DNA of 40,766 nt from Bacteroidales bacterium (GCA_017962925.1 JAGCUK010000037.1:1-40766), one strand, 5' to 3'; positions 7,351-16,101 are shown, numbered from the stretch's first letter. Made by a program: numbers and translations. Notes: generated by a model not told the origin, from the sequence alone.

Positions 7351-7898
7351 TATGCTTCGGCGGGGGCCTCTTCGGTCACTGCCTCTGCGGCTTCCTCGGC
7401 AGCCTCTTCCGCTACAGCCTCAGCCTGCTTTGCAGCAAGTTCCTGGGCCTTCTTGGCGATAGCTTCTGCACGTGCCTCTTTCACCTTGGTCTCCTCTGCC
7501 TTGGCGGCCTTCTTTGCATCGATAGCAGCCTTTGCAAGTCCGCTCTTCTTAGCCTCGATCTTGGCATCCCTTTCGGCCTTCCAGGCGTTCCACTTGGCAT
7601 CTGCCTGCTCCTGGGTGAGGGCGCCCTTTGCTATACCACCGTTGAGGTGCTTGCGGAGAAGGACTCCTTCGTAGGAGAGGATGCGGCGGCAAACCAGGGT
7701 AGGTTCGGCACCGACGTTAAGCCATGCGAGTGCACGGTCGCCTTTGAGAACGATAGTGGCAGGATTGGTGTTGGGATTGTAAGAACCGATCTGCTCGATG
7801 AAGCGTCCGTTACGAGGGGCGCGGGTGTCGGCCACGACAATGTCGAAGAATGCGAAATTCTTCTTTCCGTGGCGCTGGAGACGAATTTTAACAGCCAT
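7350..7898 (-). CDS. rpsP: Ribosomal protein S16 with a long Ala/Lys/Glu-rich tail
   Basis: 182 residues. The first about 80 are canonical S16 (VKIRLQRHGKKNFAFFDIVVADTRAPRNGRFIEQIGSYNPN). The remaining roughly 100 residues are a low-complexity, probably helical extension that starts Lys/Ala-rich (KSGLAKAAIDAKKAAKAEE) and ends acidic (EEAAEEAAEAVTEEAPAEA). S16 of most bacteria is only 80-100 residues; long charged tails occur in Bacteroidota S16 proteins. The gene is first in an rpsP-rimM transcript starting from the TATCTTTG box at 7954-7961, with a leader of about 50 nt. Confidence 0.95.
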   Translation of the reverse strand: MAVKIRLQRHGKKNFAFFDIVVADTRAPRNGRFIEQIGSYNPNTNPATIVLKGDRALAWLNVGAEPTLVCRRILSYEGVLLRKHLNGGIAKGALTQEQADAKWNAWKAERDAKIEAKKSGLAKAAIDAKKAAKAEETKVKEARAEAIAKKAQELAAKQAEAVAEEAAEEAAEAVTEEAPAEA

Positions 7899-7953
7899 TG
7901 TAAATCTGTTTTAATAATTAATAATTGTGTATCCCTCAACTCGTAAGGGACCG

Positions 7954-7961
7954 CAAAGATA
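7954..7961 (-). promoter_or_regulatory. -7 box of rpsP-rimM
   Basis: The minus strand reads TATCTTTG. It is about 55 nt upstream of the rpsP ATG and lies back to back with the tRNA-Leu(GAG) promoter, so the two promoters share the AT-rich DNA between 7950 and 8010. Confidence 0.6.
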
Positions 7962-7978
7962 AATATTTTTTCCGAAAA

Positions 7979-8010
7979 TTTTGTGATTTACAGAATTATC
8001 TATATTTTTG
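7979..8010 (+). promoter_or_regulatory. Promoter of tRNA-Leu(GAG)
   Basis: TTTTG (7979-7983), a 19-bp spacer and TATTTTTG (8003-8010) match the -33 and -7 elements. The box ends 12 nt before the mature 5' end of the tRNA. Confidence 0.65.
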
Positions 8011-8022
8011 CAGTCCCAAATC

Positions 8023-8105
8023 GCTGTAGTGGTGAAATGGTAGACACGCTACTTTGAGGGGGTAGTGCCCGTTGGGGTGTGTGAGTTCGACTCTCACCTA
8101 CCGCA
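8023..8105 (+). tRNA. tRNA-Leu(GAG)
   Basis: 83 nt that fold as a class II tRNA. The anticodon stem is CTACT/GGTAG around loop TTGAGGG (anticodon GAG at 8056-8058, reading CUC and CUU). It has a 15-nt variable region and a T arm GTGAG-TTCGACT-CTCAC. The acceptor is GCTGTAG (8023-8029) against CTACCGC (8098-8104), which leaves one mismatch at pair 3-70 (U against C). The discriminator is A73; CCA is not encoded. An intrinsic terminator follows at 8111. Confidence 0.92.
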
Positions 8106-8110
8106 CAAGG

Positions 8111-8144
8111 AGACATCTTCGAAAGAGGGTGTCTTCTTTCGTTT
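8111..8144 (+). terminator. Terminator after tRNA-Leu(GAG)
   Basis: AGACATCTT (8111-8119) pairs with AGGGTGTCT (8126-8134), with G-T wobbles, around a CGAAAG loop, followed by TCTTTCGTTT. It also lies just past the stop codon of the convergent DUF5686 gene, so it may act in both directions. Confidence 0.7.
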
Positions 8145-10779
8145 AGAACTTGAACTCCGCGCCGATCTTGACGGCGAAGTTCGGAGTCTTCAGGCGGCTC
8201 AGCACTTTCTGGCTGAAGGTGGGGTCATCGATGATCTGGCCGGTTTTGGGGTCGATGACGGGACGGACGCCGGGGTCTTCCACCACGATGATTCTCTGAT
8301 CGCGGTAAGAAGCTCGCCAGTAGCAATCCACGCGGATGAACTTAAGGATATTCGAAATGCCCGCGCCGAACTCCACGTAAGGATCCCTCCCCAGCGAAGA
8401 CGTGCCGTTGGGGAAGAGCATCGGAGCTTGCATATCAGCCGCATCCACTTTCGCAAGATTGCCGTTGTTTTTGGGTGAAAGCGATCCCCAGGCGGCGCGC
8501 ACTGACACCTCTTCGCGCCATCCTAACTTCCTGATAATAGGTATCTTACCGAAGAAGAATCCGTTGAAGCAGTGGTTCCAGAAAACCGTCAGCCACTGGT
8601 CCGAAGCGAACTCCATAAAATCCATGCAGGCAAAGGAGAAGCGGTTCAGCAGATAAGTGCTGTTGCCCTCGTGCATATGGAGCATAGGATACGGCACCGT
8701 GCCTATTATCTTTCCAGCATTGACATAGATCTTGGACGTGCCGAAAGGAGGCACCCGCGGGCTCCAGCGGAGGGTGAACTCCGGGCGCAAATAGCTATAA
8801 TCTCCCGGCCTCAGACCGGAGACGGATCCCGCAAGCGAGAAGGTCATAGAAGGATACTCGGAGTAGACATACTGCTTCTTGAAGAGCCCTCGGTTCACGG
8901 TTTCATCTTTTGAGAAGCGCAGAGCCACATACATCTCGTTCGCCGCCACACTATGTATCTTCGTCGAATCCGGGGCATACATCTGCACCTGCTTCATCTC
9001 CCGCAACCAGGGCGCCTCGTTAGGATAGTACCGCTTGAAGTCGAAACCGATCTCCCCATTCACCCGCATAGAAAACTCGTGCTGGTAGCTCCCTGCGAAC
9101 GAAGACATCATGCAGAGCTTGTTGTTGTAGCTCCCGCCGAAGATGGTGGCAAGGATATTCCCCTCTCCGATGGAATTCTCGGCGGCACTGCCCATCTGGT
9201 GGACGTCGTACTTTGCCGAGAGCGTGAGTTTCCTCTCGGGGATGCGGCCGAAGAGATGCTCCCAGGTAGCCCCTCCCTTCAGGGTCTTGTCCCGGGTGCC
9301 ATAGGCGCCGTAGACGGTGAAGCGGTCGGTGAGGCTGAAAGACTTGGAAGTGCGCAGGCCGAATTGCGGACGCAGCCCCTCCAAAGCATTGAAACTCAGT
9401 AGTTTGAAGTATGGGCCAAAGCCTATCTTCCCCACCTCGTAATAACCATTGATAGCGGTATAAACTATCTCATAGAGGCTCTTGTAGAGTGGCACGGTCT
9501 GGATCTTATCCACCATGTCGTATATCTCCTGCTCCTTCTCCGAAAGAGCTTCGGGGCGGGCGGAAGCCCAGTAGGCTTCATCCTTTTTGCTCGCATCCTC
9601 CTCAACCTTCACCATACCGACTCCGGACCTGAGTTTCTCCTTAAGTTCAAAGCGGACTTTGGAATACCTCATGTCTTTCTTGCCAATGAAGGACAGCATC
9701 TTGGAAGAATCCTGCAGCGACAGCGACAGATCCACATAGAGCCGGTCGCTCTTGTAAAACCAGGTAGAGTCCGGCTGACGCTCATACTCCGAATCGAACA
9801 CGAGGTCCCTGAGCCAGTTCACGTTAGTGGTGTTCTTCATATTCGCGTGGATGCTGCGCAAGGCGTAATCTTCGCAGTCGATGCGCATCTCTCCATCGAA
9901 GGCCGGAGTGGAAACCAGTTGCTTGGGGTGATAGCGCACCAACAGCGTCTTGCGACCATCAACCTTCAGAGTATCAATGATATAGTAGTTGTAGTACAGC
10001 AGCCCGTTTTCCTGTATGGGGGACGGGAACTGCACATCGAATGCATTGATGAAAGGGCGGTAGAAGTTGATGCGGAGGTGAAGAGATCCGGTGAACTGGC
10101 TGAGCATGTTGTTGCCGTCCGGATTGAGACCGGAGATGCGGTTTGCAAGCACGGTTTCGGTGTTGAACTCCGGGTCGCTGCGGTGCTTGCGCTCTGCCAC
10201 CGTCTCGGAAATCATCACCGGCAGATAGGGCACGCCGGACACCGAGGAGGTATCGATGTAATCGAAGACAAAACCGAACTCTTTCTTGAAGCGCTTGCCG
10301 TCCAGTTGCTCAGCCGGATGCGTGAGGTCCAGCTCCATCTTGTTATAGATCTCGCAGATGTATTCCGGATGATTGTCCGGGTCGTTGGTGGAGCGATGTG
10401 CCTGGATGTTGGCCAGAAGTTCGCGTGCTTTTTTGTTGTCTGCCTTGACCTTGGCGCCGCTCAAGCGGTTGTCCGTAAGGCGGAGAGTAAAGTCCACCTC
10501 ATTGAATTTGCCGGGTTGAACGAACACCTCCATCGGGTCATAGCCCAGCAACTGGGCCACCAGGACATATCGGGTGAGGTCCTTGGTTTCGAGATTGTAG
10601 TAGCCGTCGATATCTGCCGTGATGCCGACGGTGGTGCCTTTGAAATAGACTCCGGCAAAGGGGATGCCCTCCCCAGCTTCATCCGTTACCCGGCCACGCA
10701 CTTTGGTGGTCTGCGCCCCGCACACGAGGGACACAAACAACAAGCACGCTGTTATCAGATGCTTCAGGCCAGGTTTCAT
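8143..10779 (-). CDS. DUF5686 outer-membrane protein with CarboxypepD_reg-like N-terminus
   Basis: 878 residues. A signal peptide (MKPGLKHLITACLLFVSLVCGA) is followed by a CarboxypepD_reg-like Ig fold (residues about 26-100: VRGRVTDEAGEGIPFAGVYFKG ... GYDPMEV) and a long DUF5686 region that is probably a beta-barrel. The protein ends in Phe (GAEFKF), as outer-membrane barrel proteins do. The family is common in Bacteroidota; its function is unknown, and the N-terminal domain is shared with TonB-dependent transporters. The gene starts 9 nt after ispE and may be the last gene of the suf-ispE transcript. TAACTTCG, a weak -7-like sequence 4 nt before the ATG, could give it its own promoter. Confidence 0.88.
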   Translation of the reverse strand: MKPGLKHLITACLLFVSLVCGAQTTKVRGRVTDEAGEGIPFAGVYFKGTTVGITADIDGYYNLETKDLTRYVLVAQLLGYDPMEVFVQPGKFNEVDFTLRLTDNRLSGAKVKADNKKARELLANIQAHRSTNDPDNHPEYICEIYNKMELDLTHPAEQLDGKRFKKEFGFVFDYIDTSSVSGVPYLPVMISETVAERKHRSDPEFNTETVLANRISGLNPDGNNMLSQFTGSLHLRINFYRPFINAFDVQFPSPIQENGLLYYNYYIIDTLKVDGRKTLLVRYHPKQLVSTPAFDGEMRIDCEDYALRSIHANMKNTTNVNWLRDLVFDSEYERQPDSTWFYKSDRLYVDLSLSLQDSSKMLSFIGKKDMRYSKVRFELKEKLRSGVGMVKVEEDASKKDEAYWASARPEALSEKEQEIYDMVDKIQTVPLYKSLYEIVYTAINGYYEVGKIGFGPYFKLLSFNALEGLRPQFGLRTSKSFSLTDRFTVYGAYGTRDKTLKGGATWEHLFGRIPERKLTLSAKYDVHQMGSAAENSIGEGNILATIFGGSYNNKLCMMSSFAGSYQHEFSMRVNGEIGFDFKRYYPNEAPWLREMKQVQMYAPDSTKIHSVAANEMYVALRFSKDETVNRGLFKKQYVYSEYPSMTFSLAGSVSGLRPGDYSYLRPEFTLRWSPRVPPFGTSKIYVNAGKIIGTVPYPMLHMHEGNSTYLLNRFSFACMDFMEFASDQWLTVFWNHCFNGFFFGKIPIIRKLGWREEVSVRAAWGSLSPKNNGNLAKVDAADMQAPMLFPNGTSSLGRDPYVEFGAGISNILKFIRVDCYWRASYRDQRIIVVEDPGVRPVIDPKTGQIIDDPTFSQKVLSRLKTPNFAVKIGAEFKF

Positions 10780-10788
10780 ATTGCGAAG

Positions 10789-11556
10789 TTACGCAATCGC
10801 AGGGAATAAAGCAAAAACGGCCGAACCGGATCCGGACATTGCGGCGTAGAGGGCGCCGCGGCGGTAGAAGTCCTCTTTGAGGGCGGCGATTTCGGGGTGG
10901 CCGGGGAAGACGCTGCGTTCGAAGTCGTTGACGAGGCAGCCGGGCCAGGTTTCGACCGGCCGGGCCAGTATGGTGGAAATAGATTCCTTCGCTTCGCTCG
11001 GAATGACACCGGCGTACGCCTCTTTGGTGCTGACGGCAACTCCCTCGGGGATGGCAACTTCTATGCGGAAGGCTGATAAATCCAGCTCGAAGGGTTCGAG
11101 GATTTCCCCACGGCCGGTGGCAAGCATCGGACGGTTGTAGATGAAAAATGGGCAATCCGAACCCAGGCGGGAAGCGAAGCCGGCCAGGGCGGCATCATCC
11201 AACCCCAGGGAGAAGATGTCATTCAAGGCCCGTAGAGCAAAGGCACCGTCGGCAGAACCGCCACCGAGGCCCGCTCCAACGGGGGAATTCTTGGTCAGGC
11301 TGATCCGCACCGGGGCAATCCCGCACTCATCCCTCAGCAACCTCCAGGCACGAGCGGTCAGATCCTCCGCAGGATCCCATCCGCGGTAGCAAGGGCCGCC
11401 GATCTCGATGGAGAACTCCGGCGCCGGCACTATCTCCAGTTCATCGCGGAAGCCATCGTAGGGGATAAAAAGCGTCTCCAGGTCATGGTAGCCATCCGGG
11501 CGCTTGCCCAGCACCCGCAGCCCCAGATTCAGCTTCACGTTGGGATAGACGGTCAT
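10789..11556 (-). CDS. ispE: 4-diphosphocytidyl-2-C-methyl-D-erythritol kinase IspE
   Basis: 255 residues. IspE phosphorylates CDP-methylerythritol in the MEP isoprenoid pathway. It is a GHMP kinase with the ATP-binding motif PVGAGLGGGSADG (residues 92-104), N6-x-K8-x-N10 at the N-terminus and the C-terminal AMSGSGSAVFALF. The start [15 protein letters not shown] was chosen over a longer frame because it overlaps the sufD stop (ATGA) and matches family N-termini. It is a little shorter than the usual 260-290 residues. Residues 184-192 (VIPSEAKES) are encoded by a repeat-like sequence discussed in the findings. IspG and IspH downstream in the pathway are Fe-S enzymes, which may explain the link with the suf genes. 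Confidence 0.93.
   Translation of the reverse strand: MTVYPNVKLNLGLRVLGKRPDGYHDLETLFIPYDGFRDELEIVPAPEFSIEIGGPCYRGWDPAEDLTARAWRLLRDECGIAPVRISLTKNSPVGAGLGGGSADGAFALRALNDIFSLGLDDAALAGFASRLGSDCPFFIYNRPMLATGRGEILEPFELDLSAFRIEVAIPEGVAVSTKEAYAGVIPSEAKESISTILARPVETWPGCLVNDFERSVFPGHPEIAALKEDFYRRGALYAAMSGSGSAVFALFPAIA
10984..11000 (+). repeat. 17-bp dispersed repeat inside ispE (copy 1)
   Basis: TTCCTTCGCTTCGCTCG occurs here antisense to ispE and again, base for base, at 33228-33244 in aroB. Here it continues GAATGAC, giving the ispE peptide VIPSEAKES. Similar TTCGCTTCGCTCGGAATGAC-type sequences are, to my knowledge, frequent dispersed repeats in many bacterial genomes. Confidence 0.5.
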
Positions 11557-12143
11557 ACGCGCGAGATTATCTGCGCCTGCATTTCTTCCGGCAGATGGGC
11601 GATGACGGGGGTGATGAAAGATATCATCTGCAGGCGGCGGGCCTCCGCTTCGGGAATGCCGCGGCTGCGAAGATAGAAAAGTTCGTCGGGGTTCAGGTAG
11701 CCGGTGGTGGCGCCGTGCGAGCACTGCACGTCGTCGGCATATATTTCCAGCTGGGGATGCGTCTCCACCACGGCGCCATCGTTCAGCAAGATGGAGTGAT
11801 TCTCCTGGAATGCCTTGGTCTTCTGGGCATCGGGGGCCACATACACCAGACCGTCGAATTCCGCACGGGCGGTGCCGCCCACTATCCCCCGGAAAAGCTG
11901 GCGCGAGGAGGCGCCTCCCACCAGATGCCGGACGGTCACGTCCAGCTTCACCCTCTCGCTGTGCGGGCTGAGGTACAGGCCGAAAATCTCCAGGTTCACT
12001 CCGGGCTTGACTATCTTGATCTCGAAAGGAATGTCTGCGGAAACCCCGGGCATCACGATGAAGGTCAGGCGGAGATGTTCGTTCTCCTCCAGCGTCAGGC
12101 GCTTCGGCACCTCGTCTATCCCCACACGGTAAATCCTATCCAT
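11553..12143 (-). CDS. sufD: SufD, short form (Fe-S cluster assembly scaffold subunit)
   Basis: 196 residues against about 420-450 for typical SufD. Only the beta-helix core and C-terminus are present ([73 protein letters not shown]). The conserved CSHGAT segment, which in SufD carries a histidine at the SufB-SufD interface, is kept. SufD forms the SufBC2D complex that builds Fe-S clusters. Both ends overlap neighbours neatly (ATGGATAG with sufC, ATGA with ispE), and the 5' edge is intact, so this looks like a real compact protein, not a deletion remnant. Confidence 0.88.
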   Translation of the reverse strand: MDRIYRVGIDEVPKRLTLEENEHLRLTFIVMPGVSADIPFEIKIVKPGVNLEIFGLYLSPHSERVKLDVTVRHLVGGASSRQLFRGIVGGTARAEFDGLVYVAPDAQKTKAFQENHSILLNDGAVVETHPQLEIYADDVQCSHGATTGYLNPDELFYLRSRGIPEAEARRLQMISFITPVIAHLPEEMQAQIISRV

Positions 12144-12891
12144 TGATGCTGTCGAATCCTTGGGTTTCTATGCGCTCGGCGAGTTCCATGCCGCCGGTGG
12201 CGACGATCTTGCCGGCCTTGAGCACATGCACGCAGTCGGGGGTGATGAGCTCCAGCAGGTGCTTGTAGTGGGTGATGATGATGGCGGATTTCTCCGGGCT
12301 GCGGAGGGCGTTCACCCCGTCCGCCACTATCTTAAGAGCATCCACGTCCAGGCCGCTGTCGGTCTCGTCCAGGATGCTGAGGGTAGGGTCGAGCATCGCC
12401 ATCTGGAAGATCTCGTCGCGCTTCTTCTCACCGCCGCTGAAGCCCACGTTGACCTCGCGCTTCGCGAACTCCCCCTTCATCCCAACGAAGGCCATCTTAT
12501 CTTTGAGGAGCTTCAGGAACTGTGCGGGAGGCATCTCCAGTTCGCCTTTGGCCTTACGCTTTGCGTTGATTGCCGCTTTCATGAAGTTGGTGATGCTCAC
12601 GCCGGGGATCTCGATGGGATATTGGAAGGACAGGAACATGCCGGCCCAGGAGCGCTCTTCCGGGCTCATTTCCAGGAGGTTACGCCCAGCGAAAGTGATG
12701 CTGCCGCTGGTGACGGTGTAGTCCGGACGCCCGGCCAGCACTGCGCTGAGGGTACTCTTCCCCGCCCCGTTCGGGCCCATCACGGCATGGACCTCCCCCG
12801 GCTTGATGCTGAGGTTGATGCCATGGAGGATTTCCTTTCCTTCAATACCTGCATGCAGGTCGCATATTTCGAGTAGATTCTGTTCTGCCAT
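12136..12891 (-). CDS. sufC: SufC, Fe-S cluster assembly ATPase
   Basis: 251 residues, an ABC-type ATPase of the SufBCD scaffold. Walker A is GPNGAGKST (39-47), the signature is [14 protein letters not shown], and the Walker B is [12 protein letters not shown], all diagnostic of SufC. SufC energises cluster formation on SufB-SufD in the cytoplasm. The start [15 protein letters not shown] fits the family and leaves 11 nt after the GNAT gene; longer in-frame starts would run into it. The stop overlaps the sufD start by 8 bp. SufS and SufE are not in the window. Confidence 0.96.
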   Translation of the reverse strand: MAEQNLLEICDLHAGIEGKEILHGINLSIKPGEVHAVMGPNGAGKSTLSAVLAGRPDYTVTSGSITFAGRNLLEMSPEERSWAGMFLSFQYPIEIPGVSITNFMKAAINAKRKAKGELEMPPAQFLKLLKDKMAFVGMKGEFAKREVNVGFSGGEKKRDEIFQMAMLDPTLSILDETDSGLDVDALKIVADGVNALRSPEKSAIIITHYKHLLELITPDCVHVLKAGKIVATGGMELAERIETQGFDSING

Positions 12892-12902
12892 AGGTCGCAA
12901 AG

Positions 12903-13397
12903 TTAGCATTTTTTCTGATATGCCAGGCGCTCGTCGCCGGAGAGAAGGTAGATGATGCCGCAGTAGCGGAAGCCGTATTTCTCTATGCAATGGCGCATTA
13001 TAGAATTGTCCCGATGGGTATCGATGCGGATGTTCGGGTCATGGGCGAAGCACCAGTCCATCACGTCGGCGAAGATGCCGTGGGCGTCCGGCAGGCTGCC
13101 GATGCGATGCACCACGTGATAGGGCTCGGCGTCTTCCAGCCACGCCCCGTCGTAAATCTTCGCATAAGTGGGCTCCGGGGATGGGATGTACGCGAAATAC
13201 GCCACCAGCCTGCCATCATCCTCCACCACAAAACCATGGCCCTTGGCGATATCCTCTGCTATTACCTTGTCCGAAGGGTATCCATTCACCCACTGATTCA
13301 TGTTGCCGGACGCACGCATGATTCCTTTGGCGGCCTCCAGGACCGGCATAATCTCCGGGATATCCCCCGGCACTGCTATGCGGATGGATCTGTTCAT
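12903..13397 (-). CDS. GNAT-family N-acetyltransferase inside the suf operon
   Basis: 164 residues with a GNAT fold: N-terminal [20 protein letters not shown], strands LVAYFAYI and HVVHRIGS, and the late [21 protein letters not shown] segment typical of the acetyl-CoA-binding end. It lies between sufB (3-nt gap) and sufC (11-nt gap) on the same strand, so it is cotranscribed with the Fe-S assembly genes. The acceptor substrate is unknown. The central beta4 pyrophosphate loop is not a strong match to the Q/R-x-x-G-x-G/A consensus ([10 protein letters not shown]), so activity is likely but unproven. Confidence 0.82.
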   Translation of the reverse strand: MNRSIRIAVPGDIPEIMPVLEAAKGIMRASGNMNQWVNGYPSDKVIAEDIAKGHGFVVEDDGRLVAYFAYIPSPEPTYAKIYDGAWLEDAEPYHVVHRIGSLPDAHGIFADVMDWCFAHDPNIRIDTHRDNSIMRHCIEKYGFRYCGIIYLLSGDERLAYQKKC

Positions 13398-13400
13398 GGA

Positions 13401-14855
13401 TTAACCTATCGCCCCTTCGAGGTTGACGGAGAGGAGTTTCTGGGCTTCTACGGCGAATTCCATGGGGAGGCGGCTGAGGACCTCGCGGGCGTATCCGCCC
13501 ACTATGAGACCGACAGCGTCTTCGGGGCTGATGCCGCGCTGGTTGCAGTAGAAGAGCTGGTCTTCGCTGATGCGGGAGGTGGTGGCTTCGTGCTCGACGA
13601 TGGCGCTGGGGTTGGAGTTGCGTATCACAGGGAAAGTGTGGGCGCCGCAGGTACTTCCGATCAGGAGGCTGTCGCACTGGCTGTGGTTGCGGGCGTTCTG
13701 CGCGCCAGGATTCATCCTCACCAGACCCCTGTAGGAGTTCTCGCTGTGGCCGGCAGAGATGCCCTTGGAGACTATTCTGCTGCGGGTATTGCGGCCGATG
13801 TGGATCATCTTCGTGCCTGTATCCGCCTGCTGATAGTTGTTGGTGAGGGCCACGGAATAGAACTCGCTGGTGGAGTTATCTCCCATCAGGACGGTGGAGG
13901 GATATTTCCAGGTGATGGCGGAGCCGGTTTCTACCTGGGTCCAGCTGAGGTGGGAGTTTTCGCCGCGGCAGAGGCCGCGCTTGGTGACGAGGTTGAGGAT
14001 GCCGCCGCGGCCCTGGGAATCGCCGGGATACCAGTTCTGGACGGTGCTGTAGCGCACGTCCGCATCCTTCTCCACTATTATTTCCACCACCGCCGCGTGC
14101 AGCTGGTTCTCGTCTCGCATCGGCGCCGTGCATCCTTCCATATAACTCACGCTCGCGCCCTCGTCGGCGATGATGAGCGTGCGCTCGAACTGGCCGGTGC
14201 CGCTGGCGTTGATGCGGAAGTAGCTGCTGAGGTCCATGGGGCAATGCACGCCCTTGGGGATGTAGCAGAAGGAGCCGTCGGAGAAGACCGCAGAGTTCAG
14301 GGCGGCGTAGAAATTGTCGCCCACGGGAACTACGGTGGCGAGGTACTTGCGCACCAGGTCCGGATGGTTGTGGACGGCCTCGTTGAAGCTGCAGAAGATG
14401 ATGCCTTTCTCCGCCAGGGTCTTGCGGAAGGTGGTGCTCACACTGACTGAGTCGAAGACGGCATCTACCGCAACCTTAGACTTGACGCCGGCCAGCACTT
14501 CGCGTTCACTGATGGGGATGCCGAGCTTGTCGAAAGTCTCCTGCAGGGCGGGATCGATCTCCTTCGGGCGATCCTTGTCGCTTTTGGGGGCGGCGTAGTA
14601 GATGATGTCCTGAAAGTCGATTTCGGGGAGGCGGCTGAGGTGGCCCCATTTCGGTGGGGTCATGGTTTTCCACTTCCGGAAGGCGTCCAGCCGGAACTCC
14701 AACATCCACTTCGGTTCATCCTTCTTGGCCGAAATGAGACGGATGATGTCTTCGTTTAGGCCCTTGGGGACAAACTCCTGCTCTATATCTGTTACGAAAC
14801 CCTCGCTGTATTCCTTTTCTACCGCTGCCGCGAGGATGTCTTTTTGTTCACTCAT
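13401..14855 (-). CDS. sufB: SufB, Fe-S cluster assembly scaffold subunit
   Basis: 484 residues, full length for SufB. It contains the family phrases [64 protein letters not shown]-like [12 protein letters not shown], and [18 protein letters not shown] with the conserved cysteine near the SufD interface. It receives sulfur and builds clusters together with SufC and SufD. It is the first gene of sufB-GNAT-sufC-sufD-ispE. Its promoter is the left half of a palindromic divergent promoter shared with aroC, and its -7 box is only 7 nt from the ATG. Confidence 0.97.
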   Translation of the reverse strand: MSEQKDILAAAVEKEYSEGFVTDIEQEFVPKGLNEDIIRLISAKKDEPKWMLEFRLDAFRKWKTMTPPKWGHLSRLPEIDFQDIIYYAAPKSDKDRPKEIDPALQETFDKLGIPISEREVLAGVKSKVAVDAVFDSVSVSTTFRKTLAEKGIIFCSFNEAVHNHPDLVRKYLATVVPVGDNFYAALNSAVFSDGSFCYIPKGVHCPMDLSSYFRINASGTGQFERTLIIADEGASVSYMEGCTAPMRDENQLHAAVVEIIVEKDADVRYSTVQNWYPGDSQGRGGILNLVTKRGLCRGENSHLSWTQVETGSAITWKYPSTVLMGDNSTSEFYSVALTNNYQQADTGTKMIHIGRNTRSRIVSKGISAGHSENSYRGLVRMNPGAQNARNHSQCDSLLIGSTCGAHTFPVIRNSNPSAIVEHEATTSRISEDQLFYCNQRGISPEDAVGLIVGGYAREVLSRLPMEFAVEAQKLLSVNLEGAIG

Positions 14856-14860
14856 ATTAT

Positions 14861-14891
14861 CGCAAAGATAGTGAATTTTCCTATCTTTGCG
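14861..14891. promoter_or_regulatory. Palindromic divergent promoter of sufB and aroC
   Basis: CGCAAAGATAG (14861-14871), a 9-base spacer and CTATCTTTGCG (14881-14891) form a perfect 11-bp inverted repeat that nearly fills the 41-bp space between the two start codons. Each arm contains a perfect TAnnTTTG box (TATCTTTG), one per strand, each ending exactly 7 nt before the ATG it faces. The -33 regions would then fall in the other promoter. Confidence 0.75.
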
Positions 14892-14896
14892 TTCGT

Positions 14897-15895
14897 ATGA
14901 ACACTTTTGGACAATACTTCAAGGTTTCCATCTTCGGGGAGTCCCACGGGCCGGCAATCGGCGTAGTGCTGGACGGCGTGCCGGAGAATATTCCTCTGAG
15001 TGAGGCGGATTTCGAGGCTGATATTGCGCGCCGGGCTCCCGGCGCGGTGGGCACGACTCCCAGGCGTGAGGCCGACAAGCCCAAGATTCTGAGCGGAGTC
15101 TACGAAGGATATACCACCGGAGCACCGCTTACCATCGTGTTCTGGAACTCCAATGTGCAGAGCCAGGACTACGATCAATTTGCGGCTGTGCCCCGTCCCG
15201 GACATGCGGATTTTGTGGCCAATATCAAGTACAATTTCGCGAACGACCCCCGCGGCGGAGGGCATTTTTCCGGGCGTCTGACCCTGCCCATAGTGGCCGC
15301 AGGTGTGGTTGCCAAGAAGATTCTGAATGCGGAATACGGCACGGAAGATGCGCCCCAGAAGTTGGATGTGCAGGTGGATGCGAAGCTTGTGGAGCTGGGC
15401 GGCGAGGCCGATTCTTCCAAGTGGGAAGAGATGCTGAAGGCCGTTGCGGCTGAGGGAGATTCCCTCGGCGGCATCGTGGAGTGCACGGTGACCGGGCTCG
15501 GTGTAGGCGTGGGCGATCCTTTCTGGGATTCAGTGGAGAGTTGCCTGGCGCATGCTGTGTTTGCTATTCCCGGAGTGCGCGGAATCGAATTCGGCGACGG
15601 TTTTGCTGCTGCGCGGATGAAGGGTTCCGAGCATAATGATCCTTTCGGGCCGGACGGGCCGCTGAAGAATGGTTCGGGTGGTATTAACGGTGGCCTGACC
15701 AACGGCGCACCGATTGTGTTCCGAGTGGCATTCAAACCCACATCCAGCATCGCCAAACCCCAGGCTACCTGGGATTTCGAGAATAAAAAAGAGACCCTGC
15801 TTCAGGTCCGTGGCCGCCATGACGTGTGCTTCGCCCTCCGCACCCCCGTCGTCGTCGAATCCATGACCGCGATTGTTTTGGCGGATTTGCTGTAG
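14897..15895 (+). CDS. aroC: Chorismate synthase AroC
   Basis: 332 residues; removes phosphate from EPSP to give chorismate with reduced FMN, the last shikimate step. Family signatures include [17 protein letters not shown], the [18 protein letters not shown] region, [19 protein letters not shown] with its SGR triad, and [19 protein letters not shown]. It is somewhat shorter than the common 350-390 residues; the loss seems to be at the C-terminus (ends ADLL). It is divergent from sufB across a palindromic promoter with a very short predicted leader. A 106-bp palindromic repeat begins 23 bp after the stop codon. Confidence 0.96.
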   Translation: MNTFGQYFKVSIFGESHGPAIGVVLDGVPENIPLSEADFEADIARRAPGAVGTTPRREADKPKILSGVYEGYTTGAPLTIVFWNSNVQSQDYDQFAAVPRPGHADFVANIKYNFANDPRGGGHFSGRLTLPIVAAGVVAKKILNAEYGTEDAPQKLDVQVDAKLVELGGEADSSKWEEMLKAVAAEGDSLGGIVECTVTGLGVGVGDPFWDSVESCLAHAVFAIPGVRGIEFGDGFAAARMKGSEHNDPFGPDGPLKNGSGGINGGLTNGAPIVFRVAFKPTSSIAKPQATWDFENKKETLLQVRGRHDVCFALRTPVVVESMTAIVLADLL

Positions 15896-15918
15896 TTTTT
15901 CTGGCGCTATTGTGCGGC

Positions 15919-16024
15919 TGGCGCATAAGTACTTAAATTGCAGGAAGATACTATAAGTGCCTCTACAGAGCAGACTGTAGAGGCGTATCTATGATTATTC
16001 TGATTATTAAACGATTAGCTGCCG
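15919..16024. repeat. 106-bp palindromic REP-like element, copy A (one arm decayed)
   Basis: The core is a perfect 10-bp stem, GCCTCTACAG (15959-15968) and CTGTAGAGGC (15975-15984), around a six-base loop. The left arm starts TGGCGCATAAGT and runs through a conserved GGAAGATA segment. The right arm, expected to end in GCGCCA at 16024, is degenerate. An extra TGGCGCTATT half-repeat precedes it at 15902. It separates aroC from the RAYT-like gene and could also work as a terminator of aroC. Confidence 0.75.
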
Positions 16025-16101
16025 GCAAACATAAATCTCAAAAATTACCCACAGTCGTACCCCCGGATCTTTTTGCAAGTATTCTTACCTTCTTGCAAAA
16101 A

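Noticed and set aside
11553..12143. sufD as a truncated pseudogene
   Set aside because: Both gene ends overlap neighbours in tight, regular junctions, the core motifs are intact and no remnant of a missing N-terminal half is present upstream.
12990..14450. Long plus-strand open frame (about 486 codons) opposite sufB and the GNAT gene
   Set aside because: It is antisense to well-conserved genes and its translation (His/Ala/Gly/Val-rich) matches no family. Long shadow frames are expected at this GC content. The same applies to long antisense frames at 9847-10809, 21353-22672, 23253-24233, 33883-35034, 35369-36457, 36259-37377 and 37271-38383.
15991..16101. Upstream in-frame start for the RAYT-like gene
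   Set aside because: It lies within the decayed arm of palindromic element A, and the added 37 residues do not resemble RAYT N-termini, which start close to the MPTQIKLGHIYQR segment.
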